Source of the DNA: Balaenoptera acutorostrata
Lineage: Eukaryota > Chordata > Mammalia > Artiodactyla > Balaenopteridae
Length of the DNA stretch: 64,000 nucleotides
Direction of reading: 5' to 3'
Assembly: GCF_949987535.1 (NCBI RefSeq)
Contig: NC_080082.1
Location: 47,530,374-47,594,373, forward strand
Position 1 is the stretch's first letter. The number at the start of each line of letters is the position of its first letter. The translations under genes were made by a program, and so were the position numbers. A model generated the notes under the pieces. It was not told the DNA's origin and did not search any database. It saw only the letters and a list, made by a program, of their open reading frames with translations. This document shows, in pieces, positions 35,860 through 46,744 of this stretch.

Positions 35860-36530
35860 CAGATCTTTGCCCGGCTGGCGGCCGCGCGCGCAGAGCACAG
35901 ATTTGCAGCGGGGAGGTGGAACCGAAGTCCGGAAGGCTCCGCGCAGCGGTTCTGCCCCGCAAGCCGCGACCAGCGATCGCGGAATCGGGCCTCTCCCCGC
36001 ACCCTGGCTGGGGCGCGCGGCGCGGCTCCGGGCTGGATTGGTGATGCCTGGGCGCTGCGGGCGCCTGCGCAGTGGGGACGACGGCGCGCGCGCTGAGGGG
36101 CTGCCAGCGGTCTCTCGAGTGGGCTGGAGCCTGGCCGCGGCTGCTCGCTCCGGACGGCCGGGCCATGGCGGAGGAGGAGCTCGAGGCGCTGAGGAAGCAC
36201 AGGCTGGCCGAGCTGCAGGCGAAGCACGGGGTAAGCGCGCCCGCCCCTCCGCCAGGCCCGTCCCCTGAGGGGCGCCGCCTTCGCCCGAGGTGGAGGGCGC
36301 GGCCCCGGGCGGAGGCTCCAGGCGCCGACGCCCCAGCTCTCCCCGCGGCCGAGGACCCCGCCTCCGTCGCCGGCGGCCTCCTGGTCGCTTCGGAGCAGGC
36401 TCGGTCCCTCTCCCCGCCGTGCGGGGTCTCGGGCGGCCAGCGGACCACGTGCTGCCCCGGGCGGGTGGGGGCGGGGGGCCCTCTCCCGGGCAGGGGCTGG
36501 TTCTCGCCCGGGCAGGCATTGGTCCCAAAC
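35860..36530 (+). promoter_or_regulatory. CpG-island promoter of PDCD5
   Basis: This is a dense CpG block (many CGCG, GGCGG and CCGCC words) that starts abruptly after AT-rich DNA and covers the first exon and the start of intron 1. No TATA box is seen at a suitable distance. The block contains GC-box-like GGGGCG/GGGCGG words and GCGCATGC-like initiator surroundings (GCCTGCGCAGTG near 36063). The transcription start is inferred to lie between about 36,040 and 36,150. Confidence 0.8.
36165..36230 (+). CDS. PDCD5: PDCD5 coding exon 1
   Basis: The ATG at 36165 sits in GGGCCATGG, a good initiation context. Twenty-two codons end at KHG, in phase 0, followed by donor GTAAGC at 36231. It lies inside the CpG island. 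Confidence 0.96.
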
Positions 36531-39500
36531 AGAATTCTCAGCCCCTCGGGTCTCTCGGTGCCCTTAGCTCTTGGATCTAGCCTGCTTCGACTAGCGTTCC
36601 TGCCGAATGTTTTCTAGAATTTAATTGTTCCGACCCAAGGGTCTGCTGTGTGCCAGGTGCTGAGGGTACAGCGGGGAACATCGCCTGATGGAGTTGACAA
36701 TCCCGGGGAGGGCCAGGCACCAAACTAATCCCGTAGATAAAACGCCCAAGTAAGGGCTCTACTGCAAAGAGGAAGGGAGTAACGTGTTAGGGGTGGAGCG
36801 GGATGGTCTGGAAGGGAGGGCTGTTTGAATCTGCAGCGTCCCCAATACCGAAGCACATTTTCTTTTACGGAAATTATTCTTACCACGTAAAACACGGTTT
36901 CGTAGAGCAAGGACTCTTCTCCCTAATGATGGTTTGTATTCTAAAACACTGTGTTAGATTGTGACTTTAGAAGCTTATCAAAACGCTGTAGTAAGTGGAA
37001 GCTATCGGTTTGACTTTTGTGAGGCCCGGCTTTTAATTATTTGGTAAAGCCGTCTCTACCACTGCAGGAGCCTGTTAGGTATCAGAAAGAAAATAGGAGT
37101 TCCTGTGTTTTTCCTCTGTGAAATTACTAAAAGATAAAATTGTCTTTTCAGGACCCTGGCGATGTAGCACAACAGGAAGCAAAGCAAAGGTATGGGCTGG
37201 AGCTCTGAACTGTTTTTTGTTTTTAATGTAGTGGCTCTTTTTTTAAATTAAGGAGTACTTGGCATACAACGTAAGTTTCAGGCATACAGCATAATTATTC
37301 CATATTTGTACATACTGTGAAATGATCCCCACAATAAGTCTAGTTAACATTTATCACCGCACATACTTAGAAACTTTTTTCTTGTGATGAGAACTTTTAA
37401 GATCTACTCTGTTGGCAACTTTCAAACATGCAATACAGTATTATTAACTATAGTCACCATGCTGTACATTCACCCCCATGACTTATGTATAACTGGAAGT
37501 TTATACTTTTCTGATAATCTTCACTCATTTGGCCCACCTCCCAACACCAATCTCTTGGTCTGTTCTCTGTGTCTGTGGGAACTCTGAACTTTTTGAAGGA
37601 TGGTTTCACCAAATTTTTAATTTTTTTTTTACTTTAGTCACCTTAATAGGTGTGTGACTCTTATTAAAGATCTTCCTGGCATAGTGATTTTTCCAGAAAT
37701 CATCATCACTGTTTGTTATTATGTTTGTTAAATAAACATGTATGGAACCCTACAGCACTTATTACTCTGTATTGCAATTACTGATAGATGTTTCCCTGCT
37801 AAACTGTGATTACCTTAAAACCAACATAATCATAGGACTGCCTCACAGGTATGTGGTGAGGATTGCAGGGGCACAGTGCTTCACATTTAGTAAGTGCTCA
37901 ATACTATTAACTATCCTTCTATTCTCAATGTTATTTTATCCCAGAATATCACAGAGAACCTCACACTTGGCAGGTTTATTGAATGAATGCCTAGTTACCC
38001 CATCATGCTACCTTTTTTTTCTAACTAATTAAAAAAAAACCACATAAGATAAAATTTACCATCTTAACTCTTTTTAAGGGTATAAGTCACGTGAACTATA
38101 TTCTTATTGTTGTGCAGCAAATCTCTAGAACTCTTTCATCTTGCAAATCTGAAACTATGCCTATTAAACTCCCCGTGACCCCACCCCTACCCCCCAGGGT
38201 TGCCTTTTAACTCATTCATTCATCCAGCAAATACTGAGCACCTGCTCTGGGTCAGGCACTGTGTTGTGTCTACAGAGATAGGCAAGGTGGAGAAGGTTCC
38301 TGCCCTGACGTAGCTTACATTAGAGGGAGAAGACAGATGGTAAGCACCTGGGATAGTGCTAAGAAGAAAATAAAACTACCGCATGAATTTCACTGATTAT
38401 AAGAAGTGCATTTTTTTTCACATGCTAACATATCTGACGTTCGAATGTGTCTCATAATTGATTGCTCTTGTCCTGGATTCTTCCAAAGAGGATTTACTTT
38501 TGCTTCTGCCATCACGTGGGTCATTTCTAACCTGAGACCTCTTAAAATTCACTGCTTGAGGGTCCCCCTTTCTCCACACTGGTGCTGTGAATTCAGACAG
38601 CAAACCTGCAAGACTACAGCTTGAAGTTCAAATTCTCAGAGACACTTTTTTCTTCCTCCACTCAGGGCCAAGGTCGTTGCACGCACACTTCCTTGCTGTT
38701 CCTTTTCTGCATAGCGGGTTTATTTCTTGTTTACCTTGTATTGAGGATGTTGCTCTGGGATGATACCCCAGCTTTGAGTGAGGGTCTCCTATTAGACACC
38801 TCACCTAGGGTGTTTTTCATTCTTGGAGATACAGTATACTATGGTGTGTTTTCTACTCTGTGGCCTCTTAGATTTAGTGAAATGTAATAAGTTCGTGGCA
38901 GGGTTGAAGTACTCAGGAGTGATAAGGAAATGGCCTATGGAAGTGGGCTTCAGTCTGTGTTCCATCAACCCCAGGGCTCCTCAGATGGGGGCAATTAGTA
39001 GGCACAGCCAGCCAGAGCTCCCCTTCGAATTCAGCCAAAGAATCTCTGCTTTTGTCTGTGTTACGTATTAAGTTCCTTGAAGGGCTTCATTTGAAAAACA
39101 ATTTCTGCTTAAAAAAAGTTTGAAACCACTGTCCTGTGAACTTGAAATAGTTCCTACTTGGATAGGTAGGAAGATGCAAGGATAGAAGCAGAGTTATAGT
39201 TTAACTCCCCTCCCAACCCAGAAACTAGAACTGAGAGTCTGGAAATATGGGATCTGGTCCTACCTTGGCCGCAGTTACCTGTGTCTCCTTAACATTGCCT
39301 CCGTGGACCTCAGCTTCTTTATCTCTAAGAAAATTACAGGGATTAATCACTTGGTCCTTGTAATTGCCTGAAATCTCACTATAAATTTCTAGCACCTCTC
39401 ACACACTAGGTACTTAATAAATGTTTATAATCGTGGTTGAACTGAAACTCCACTCTGATTAGGTAAATGTGAAGTTTTACCTTTCAACCTCACAAAATAA

Positions 39501-42500
39501 AAAGATAAACACTCACAAAATATAATGCTGGCCTTTGAGTGTAAGAGTGGATTCGTTACATTTTTCTATGTTCAATAGGAACGCTGACAGCTTAGTTCTA
39601 ATTTTGCTTGACCTGTTTTTGTTGTAGGGAAGCAGAAATGAGAAACAGTATCTTAGCCCAAGTTCTGGATCAGTCAGCCCGGGCCCGATGTAAGCATCTT
39701 CAGTTTTCTTTATTTCCATAAAATTGGCTTGAGTTATTTGAATGGGGAGATATATATGAAATTGTTGCTATCTCTAGATTAAATATTTGTTTAACCTTAA
39801 AACGTGAGATACAGATTATTTGTAAGAAATGTTAAGTTTATAAACCTAAAGAAATATACTTAAATCATTATTAGAAGTACCAGCTCCATTCTCTCCTACC
39901 AATGAGATGATCTCCAAGTGCATACAGTCGGCCCTCTGTATCCATGGAGTCAGAATCCACAGATACAGAGGGCTGATAGTACTACACCATTTCATATAAG
40001 GGCTTGAGCATCCTCGGATTTTGGCATCCTCAGGGGGTCCTTGCAGGTACGAAGGGACGACTGTATGAGGTAAAATTTATAGGAAACAACTCTTAAATCG
40101 AGTCAGTCACAAAATGTTGCTGGTAGTCGACGTGGGTGATTGGGGGCTCTGGTTTATTGTGCAGGCAGACCTTGGGGGATATTGCAGCTTTGGTTCCTGA
40201 CCACCACAGTATAGCGAGTCACACAAATTTTTTAGTTTCCCAACGCATATAAAAGTTAAGTTTATACTATACTGTAGTCTATTAAGTGTGCAATAGCCTT
40301 ATGTCTAAAAAAACAGTGTACATACCTTAATTTAAAAATACCTTATTGCAAAAAAAAAAACCTTATTGCTAAAAAATGATAATCATCATCTGAGCCTTCA
40401 GCAAGTCATGATCTTTTTGCAATAACATCAAAAATCATTGATCACAGATCACCATAACATATACAAGAATAATAATAGTTCAAAAATATTGTGAGAATTA
40501 CCAAAATGTGATACAAAGACATGAAATGAGCAAATGCTCTTGGAAAAATGATGCCAATAGACTTGCTCCAAGCTGGGTTGCCACAAACCTTCATTTGTGA
40601 AAAACGCGGTATCTGTGAAGCTCAATAAAATGAGGTATGCCTGTATTCTCCATTTTAGTGTATGTTTTTTCATAATAAAATTTTTCATAAAAACCATGTA
40701 GGAAAAAATATTAAATGAGCCATCAGAATGAACCAGTATCTTCTGTATTATAACTTGAAGCCCAGCTTAGAAGAGGCAGGCTTAGATGAATCACTATGAT
40801 TATATATGTGTAGTACTATATAAATTGCTTTTCAGAGGGCAATAGTGCTTTTTTTTTTTTAAGCATGGAGCTTAGAATCTGAGGACCCAAGTTTAATCTT
40901 GGCTCTGCCACGACCTCTGTGTGGTCTTGACTGACGTTGACACAGCTGAACTCAAGTTTTCCTCGTTTTTAAGAGGAGTAACCATAGCATCTGCCTTATC
41001 TACCTTGCTAGTTTCAAGACATGAATAAGTCTGAAGGGCTTTGGAAATGTCAGTGCTTAGTTTCAAGGTATAATATAAGTGCATTTAGTTCTGACTTTGT
41101 GTGTGTGTGTGTGTATAGATATATTTTTGTTTTCCTTTTTAGTAAGTAACATTTTTTTCCTTTTTAGTAAGTAACTTAGCACTTGTAAAGCCTGAGAAAA
41201 CTAAAGCAGTAGAGAATTACCTTATACAGATGGCACGGTATGGACAACTAAGTGGGAAGGTAAGCTTGGACTGCCTTGAGGCAGTTTTAACCTATTGTTA
41301 CCTACTTTATCAAAACATTTTCAGAAGGTCAATTATATCTCTTTCTGGTTACTGAATTCTTGTTGAAGCAATTTTTAAAGGAGAGAATAGTTGTATCTAC
41401 CATTGTTCCTAAAAGATAACTAATTGTCTTTTCTAAAATGCTCTGCTTCTTTCCTTTTCTGACATTGCTATGGAACCAGTGACTATTAGGGTCAGCTAGC
41501 CTAAATTGCTTCTACACTGGAAACAAGGTTTGTCAGTAATACTAATTAAAACAGGTAAAGTTGCGCTTGTTTTGCAAATGAAGAGGTGCTAAAATTCCTG
41601 GTTATTATGTGCGTTGCAGTAATGCCATGATGGGTATATTCTGCATCCCTGCCCTTGCTTCAAGACCCAGATGAGCCCCACCTGCACTGGGAAGCCCTCT
41701 GCCGCCACCACAGCCTACAGGGGCCAGCCCGCCCTGAACCCCTTACACTGAGAATGTGTGTGGAAGAGACAACGACTGCTTCATCTTTTTTGAGTGACTT
41801 GTCTCCTGCTTTTAAGCTTCTCAAGGTTTCAGGGGCAGAGATGGTGTATCTCTGTCCCTGACACTTAACACAGTGGTGATGAAGGTGTTCTTAAGTGCCT
41901 GTTAATTTTGTATTTTTCGAGGAAGCTAACTGATGGATACTTTTCCTCCCTCAAATGAAGACTAGCAGAGCAGATTTTATGTGGAACTTAAACCAAGAGT
42001 TATAGCCAGTGGCTTCAGCCCGCTGTCCCACTCTCCTTCCCTCTTGACCTCTACCCCCGCACCCCAGAAGGACTAAAACCATTCAGTCTGCTGAGGTCAA
42101 TTCTTTGTTTTAAAAAAATACTGTTTTTCTCTATGGTTATCCTAGGTATCAGAACAAGGTTTAATAGAAATCCTCGAGAAAGTAAGCCAACAAACAGAAA
42201 AGAAAACAACAGTTAAAGTAAGTTTCCCCAAATGCACACGGCAAAAGAAAGATTGATATTTTAAATAAGCGTTGCATCTGCATGTACTGTATCAAACATG
42301 TTTCAGCCCATAGACATTTTCATTTTATAACACAGGGAGGTTTGGGGAGAAAGGCTGCATATATTGAGGGCCTAGTTTTCAAGGCTCTTCTATTGTTTTG
42401 AAACACTAAGTTGTTTTAAAGACAGACAGAAATGTCTCACTGTAGTAGGTAGAAATTTGTGTTCTCAGAAAATCTGAGTTATGCTTTGTGAAACATGTTA

Positions 42501-42574
42501 TGATACTCATTTAATTTTCCCCCCAGTTCAGCAGAAGAAAAGTAATGGACTCTGATGAAGATGACGATTATTGA
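36165..42574 (+). CDS. PDCD5: PDCD5, programmed cell death 5 (six coding exons, complete)
   Basis: Joining 36165-36230, 37152-37189, 39628-39689, 41168-41259, 42146-42217 and 42527-42574 gives one open frame of 125 codons plus TGA. Every intron is GT...AG. The product starts [18 protein letters not shown], continues through the helical core ([20 protein letters not shown], then [19 protein letters not shown]), and ends MDSDEDDDY. Length equals the usual 125 residues of mammalian PDCD5. Compared with the human protein as I remember it, there are only a few substitutions (for example E3, K11, H12, V27, G86). Known of the family: a small DNA-binding-fold protein of cytosol and nucleus that promotes apoptosis, binds KAT5/TIP60 and the CCT chaperonin, and is phosphorylated by CK2 at Ser119; that serine is present in the acidic tail. 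The promoter is a CpG island, and the gene converges on ANKRD27. Confidence 0.97.
37152..37189 (+). CDS. PDCD5: PDCD5 coding exon 2
   Basis: The acceptor TTTTCAG ends at 37151. The 38 nt encode [12 protein letters not shown] plus the first two bases of an arginine codon. Donor GTATGG follows at 37190. Confidence 0.95.
37232..37605 (-). mobile_element. Old L1 3' end in PDCD5 intron 2
   Basis: Minus-strand L1 3' UTR: GGAGTACTTGGCATACAACG, TATAGTCACCATGCTGTACA, CTGTTCTCTGTGTCTGTGGG. Confidence 0.75.
38035..38345. repeat. L1 3' fragment then an L2 fragment in PDCD5 intron 2
   Basis: 38,035-38,165 is a minus-strand L1 end (GATAAAATTTACCATCTTAA). 38,205-38,345 resembles L2 (ATACTGAGCACCTGCTCTGG, GACGTAGCTTACATTAGAGG). 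Confidence 0.65.
39255..39440 (+). repeat. MIR-like SINE in PDCD5 intron 2
   Basis: MIR pattern: GTGGACCTCAGCTTCTTTAT and a terminal CTAGGTACTTAATAAATG. It is weakly conserved. Confidence 0.55.
39628..39689 (+). CDS. PDCD5: PDCD5 coding exon 3
   Basis: Acceptor GTTGTAG precedes it. The 62 nt complete the split arginine and encode [20 protein letters not shown] plus the first base of a leucine codon. Donor GTAAGC follows. Confidence 0.96.
39925..40063. mobile_element. Small Tigger-group (MER8-like) DNA transposon
   Basis: 139 bp flanked by TA (39923-39924 and 40064-40065). The terminal inverted repeats are CAGTCGGCCCTCTGTATCC and its near complement ending GGGACGACTG. Non-autonomous; lies in PDCD5 intron 3. 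Confidence 0.85.
40162..40643. mobile_element. Tigger1-like DNA transposon, internally deleted
   Basis: The termini CAGGCAGACCTTGGGGGATA and AATGAGGTATGCCTG form inverted repeats. The subterminal body (TGCAATAGCCTTATGTCTAA; CATCATCTGAGCCTTCAGCA) is Tigger1. The two ends are joined without the transposase interior. The right flank is TA; the left is mutated to TG. It lies in PDCD5 intron 3. Confidence 0.85.
40865..41085 (+). repeat. MIR SINE in PDCD5 intron 3
   Basis: MIR core pattern: GAATCTGAGGACCCAAGTTT, CTTGGCTCTGCCACGACCTC, then a TCAAGTTTTCCTCGTTTTTA tail. Confidence 0.6.
41168..41259 (+). CDS. PDCD5: PDCD5 coding exon 4, with a duplicated acceptor just upstream
   Basis: The 92 nt complete the split leucine and encode [10 protein letters not shown] through QLSGK. 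Donor GTAAGC follows. The acceptor used for the conserved protein is the second of two nearly identical TTTTTAG/TAAGTAAC sites, 25 bp apart. Only the second keeps the reading frame, so the start at 41168 is chosen by frame and by family conservation. Confidence 0.95.
42146..42217 (+). CDS. PDCD5: PDCD5 coding exon 5
   Basis: The 72 nt (24 codons, phase 0 at both ends) encode [20 protein letters not shown] followed by TTVK. Acceptor ATCCTAG and donor GTAAGT flank it. Confidence 0.96.
42527..42574 (+). CDS. PDCD5: PDCD5 coding exon 6 and stop
   Basis: Acceptor TTCCCCCCAG is followed by 15 codons ([15 protein letters not shown]) and TGA. The acidic tail holds the Ser119 that is a known CK2 site in the human protein. 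Confidence 0.96.
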   Translation, partial: FSRRKVMDSDEDDDY

Positions 42575-42735
42575 ATTTAAGATGTCTAGAGACTGGGACT
42601 TAATGGAGCAATTCTAGGACAGATAATACTTGGCAGAAGTTAAGATCTTGATGGGATGTTTACTTTGTTTACTGTCTATATGCCTTTTAAAAATAAACTT
42701 GTTATGCAAAATAAAACAATTTGGACAGACTTGTT
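42575..42735 (+). terminator. PDCD5: PDCD5 3' UTR and polyadenylation signals
   Basis: A short 3' UTR follows the stop. Two canonical AATAAA hexamers lie at 42692-42697 and 42710-42715, with T-rich sequence beyond (42720-42740). The exact cleavage site cannot be read from sequence. Confidence 0.8.
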
Positions 42736-42739
42736 TTAA

Positions 42740-43342
42740 AACCATAGCAGAATGAACAGAAGACCTGCATTTTCAATTTTTTCCTTTCCTATCAAAAGCT
42801 TTTGAACATGTGTAGCAGCATGGGCATATCGTTTGTAATTGTGACATTAGTGTTAGGTGGGAAAATGGCCTCAGCAGAAATAGAAGCTGCTCAATCATCT
42901 TCAGTAAAAAGAAAATAGCAGTGTCCGGTAACATCATGGGATTTAAGACTCATGGATTAAGCTGAGTCAACTTTAATATTTCCAAGACATAGGTTCTGAA
43001 AGCAGGTAAGCTATTTTTCTTCCTGAAGATAGTACTTACATTTAATGTGGGAAAATTCCTAGCTTCGGTTTCATTTGTAATATGCTTTTCAAAGGCATTG
43101 AGACTAAATTATCTAACAAATATGACCCCTATCCAAACAGCCTCTGTAACTAGAGGATAACATCCATTGGAAAAAAATTACCAAAATAAGACATGTGGGT
43201 AATAATACTTCAACACTAGTAAACATGTTTGTAAGAGAAATGATTTCTAATGATTCAAATCCAGTTGAGACAGTTTAGTGGTTAAACATTTTGGTAGAAA
43301 TGTTCTGGGTCTTCACTGATAAGGTTGCAGGTAACTTAAAGC
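42740..43342. other. Intergenic DNA just downstream of PDCD5
   Basis: No repeat or coding signature recognised. Confidence 0.4.
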
Positions 43343-43356
43343 AAATGTCATCTCTT

Positions 43357-43545
43357 GGGACTTCCCTGGTGGTGCAGTGGTTAAGACTCTGCGCTCCCAA
43401 TGCAGGGGGCCCGGGGTTCGATCCCTGGTCAGGAAACTAGGTCCCACATGCATGCTGCAACTAAGAGTTCGCCTGCCACAACTAAGGAGCCCGCCTGCTG
43501 TAACTAAGACCCAGCGCAACCAAGTAAATAAATATATTTTTTTAA
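43357..43545 (+). repeat. CHR-family SINE, intermediate form
   Basis: Head GGGACTTCCCTGGTGGTGCA. A perfect 14-bp duplication AAATGTCATCTCTT lies at 43343-43356 and 43546-43559. Confidence 0.94.
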
Positions 43546-43628
43546 AAATGTCATCTCTTATATTGTGCTTTACTCCCACCAGGTTATGAAAAACTGTGCT
43601 CATAAATTTAAATCATAAACTTAACTCT

Positions 43629-43756
43629 AGGAAGTTCCCTGGCGGTCCAGTGGTTAGGACTCGGCACTTTCACTGCCATGGCCCGGGTTCAATCCCTGGT
43701 CAGGGAACTAAGATCCTGCAAGCCACGCAGCACAGCCAAAAATAAATAAATAAATA
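43629..43756 (+). repeat. Short CHR-family SINE
   Basis: Head AGGAAGTTCCCTGGCGGTCC and an (AAAT)n tail. Target duplication AAACTKAACTCT before 43629 and after 43756. Confidence 0.9.
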
Positions 43757-43769
43757 AACTGAACTCTCA

Positions 43770-44750
43770 AGTGAGCTGTTTGGTGTAACCTTGTAGATAA
43801 GATGTCCTAGTCCTGGGAGGCCTAGCCCTCGAGGAAGTTCATAACATTTAATGAGAAGAATAGGATTAGTAGCAGGAAAGTGATGGGAAATGTGGTTTAT
43901 CCCAATCTCCCAGTCTAGCTAAATCCCAATCTCTGCTTTAGCTAGCACACTGAACTATATTTGAGATTTTACTATGTTTGAGAATTGAAATTTGTAGCCA
44001 TAGATGCTGAAGAAAGTCAGTGTTAGAATAAAGTGTCTAGTATTCTTGAATAAACGAATGAGTAGAACCATTAAGAACATCAAAAATTTTTCAGAGTAAC
44101 AGAGTAAATAAATCATCAAAAGTAAAATGTGATCAAGGATTTTGAAAAAAAAAAATCCCAGTTACAGGTAAATTTTGTTTTATGTCTCGTTTACATAGAA
44201 ATGCTGGTGGGAGACTAGACAATTCTCACCAAGTTTGCTACACACTTTCTCTTGCAGAATAACCACTGTCCTGATGGCAGCTACCGAAGTGAATGTGTTT
44301 AAAGATTGTCAACCTCCCATCCTTCAGAGACACGCGAGAATGGAAAGTGACTCTGTACAAGGATAGAGGTTCTTGACTGCATCAAGGGGGTGGGGTACGT
44401 TTCCGTCCACGGGGTGGGGGGGGTGGTTATTCTCAACTTTCTAATTTAACTTTGAATTCAGAACATTCTTACACAAAATAGAAATTCGGGCATTACCAAT
44501 TTGAGTTGTCAAATTTATTTTTAAGTGGGAAAGTAATTGGAGAAAAACACAAGTGTTTTTAAAAATAATTGAGGTAATCACTTCAGATTGCTCACCCTGC
44601 TGATTACCAAAGGAGCTCAAAAGGAATCTTCTCCCCTAAGATTGACAGTCCCATTCATGGTATTTACATCTCTAGATGAAGGGCACACCAAGCTGGAATC
44701 TGCCAATTCAGGTGACACCGCCAGCCAGGGCTTGACCCCAGCTCTGACGG
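43770..44750. other. Intergenic DNA between the convergent genes
   Basis: No repeat recognised apart from a G run near 44,398-44,425. A further minus-strand AATAAA occurs at 44514-44519. Confidence 0.4.
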
Positions 44751-46510
44751 TGCAAGCAAATTAGCCCCTTTATTTCCATGAACCTGGCTCCTCATTTGAC
44801 AATTCTACCAGCCAGGACAATTGTTAGAAATTAACTGGGGGTATATGTGAAAGTTTTCAATATTATATTGCACCACCTCCAAAATTAGGTGATGTCAAAT
44901 ATACGTATTTGCATCTTGGAAATGGCCGTGCTGATAAACTGCATAGGGTCAAGTTTCTTAATTAGGATGGTAGAGAAGCACAGCAACTTAAGTCAATAAG
45001 GTGGTTTTGTTTAAAAGTGGGGGAAAGGAGTAAAAATAGAACAAAGAAACTTGCAAAGCAACAGTGCTTATTTCCTGTTTGGGCTAAGAAGCTGTGTTAT
45101 ATTCGGTTTTGCTCTTCTGATGTTAGAGGAAATTCAAACATCCTTGTGGGGGCCCTAGACACTGGGCTTACTGGATTAGGTCAGCCTTACTCAGGGCACG
45201 TGGGTAATGATCTGCTCCAGATGATCCAGTTTACATGCTTCAGTCGTACTTACATCTATAACTGAAAAATAAAATGTATCTCCATCCAATGGGGGACGAT
45301 GTTTCCATATACAAAGCACATGTTTATAGCAGAAAGGCTGAGAAACACATCTCCCTAGCAAAACAAAGTCAAAAAAGTATACCGTGACACGCTCAAGAAT
45401 CATAAAGTTTACTGTTTCTTTTCCATCATTTGGCACATGTCCAAGGCACATTAGAAAATTAAAAATCATAAATTACTTTGTAGAAAAATAATCAGCCCCT
45501 CCCTTCTGTACATAACGCAAGTGTTTCCAAGAACGTGCACAGAACCATTTCCCTATTACAAAGTTGTTTGAAAATGTACTCTGGACAAACCCATGTTTGC
45601 GGCTCTAGACCAATTGGTAACACAAAAATAAGAGTATAAGCTATAGAAATTTATAAAAAGGAATAAATGGCAATAAATTCTAATTTAAGGTAACTTTGAC
45701 CTGGTTTGTGCTGTAAGTTTTGAATCTGAATCAAAAGACTAAGAAAAGGTGTGCCAAGTCTACTGTCTAGTTCAGGAACCATCCATCAGGTGTGACATTT
45801 AAGGGAGGCTCTTAACGGAAAGGGATTTTTCCAGAGACACTGCTACAGGTGTATAAGTGCAGTGATCAATTATCTGTACTTAATTTTTTAGAAGAAAAAT
45901 TATACCCAACTTTCCCCACATACATAGTGTAGAACATGTCATATGTGTCCTTTCAACTAAAATGAGCATTAAAATGGCATTTAGGCATCTTTGGGTTCAA
46001 GTGTTGCTTGCAAAGGGACATTTTTCAGGTCCTATTTCCTTCATTCCAACGCAACATTTCTGCCCGGCCTCCACGGTACCATGAAACCTAAATTGCTTTC
46101 CTTCAGCTTATCGCAGAGGGAGGAATCCTTTTAGCTGTGGTTTGCAAGTTTATACACATCCCAGAGGTCTAGCACCTTTCAGTAGAAGGAGGTCAGAATC
46201 TGGTGATGAAACCTCTCACTGTAACCAAGGAACCCTAATACATAAGAAGAAGCGTCTTAAGGATCTGCACACTACTGGAATTTTTGTCCTTTCCTTTTCA
46301 AGTGTATCCATTAGCTTTGAAGATGAAAGAGATAGTGATTGATAGCTTTTTGTTGTTGCATTCTTTCCATCAGCCACAGAAAAGCTTTCAGGACCTTTCT
46401 GCTTTTCTCTCAAGACAAACAGTAAGTTCATTTAGTTCTAAGCTGTACTCATGCTTGGCATCTTCTTGTTGAGGGCTCACTTCTTGGCAGTAGATAATTC
46501 CTTATTACTG
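44750..46510 (-). terminator. ANKRD27: ANKRD27 3' UTR (end uncertain)
   Basis: No repeat and no other gene are recognised downstream of the ANKRD27 stop. The first canonical minus-strand AATAAA (TTTATT on the + strand) is at 44769-44774. Variant signals occur earlier (AGTAAA near 45408, TATAAA near 45323), so the UTR could be about 1.2 or 1.75 kb. It does not overlap PDCD5, whose 3' end is about 2 kb away. Confidence 0.5.
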
Positions 46511-46744
46511 TTAACGTTGGGAAATGCTAGCCTCTTGGGGAGTGGTCAGGTTGCCAGTAGTCTCTGGGCCCTTGGGTACAACCGCATCATTGACTGCGTG
46601 TCTACGGAGCATTCGCCTTTGTCCGGGAGCAGTTTGTCTCGGTCCAGGCCTCTCTGGCTGACCATCGTTTCCTTTGTCAGCCGTCTGAGAGCTGCTCTGG
46701 TCTGGCAGGTTATTCTGCTTCCGAGTGACTCTTTGCCTCCCTGG
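46511..46744 (-). CDS. ANKRD27: ANKRD27 last coding exon and stop
   Basis: 77 codons plus TAA, from [20 protein letters not shown] to [11 protein letters not shown]. It is polar and Q/R/P-rich with no fold signature, so it is probably disordered, and the most divergent part compared with the human protein as I remember it. The RRMLRRHAV patch matches the human tail. Confidence 0.92.
   Translation of the reverse strand, partial: PGRQRVTRKQNNLPDQSSSQTADKGNDGQPERPGPRQTAPGQRRMLRRHAVNDAVVPKGPETTGNLTTPQEASISQR

Noticed and set aside
35831..36528. Long minus-strand open frames (205 and 229 codons) over the PDCD5 CpG island
   Set aside because: Low-complexity A/R/P/G composition, explained by high GC with few stops; no domain, and it overlaps the PDCD5 first exon antisense.
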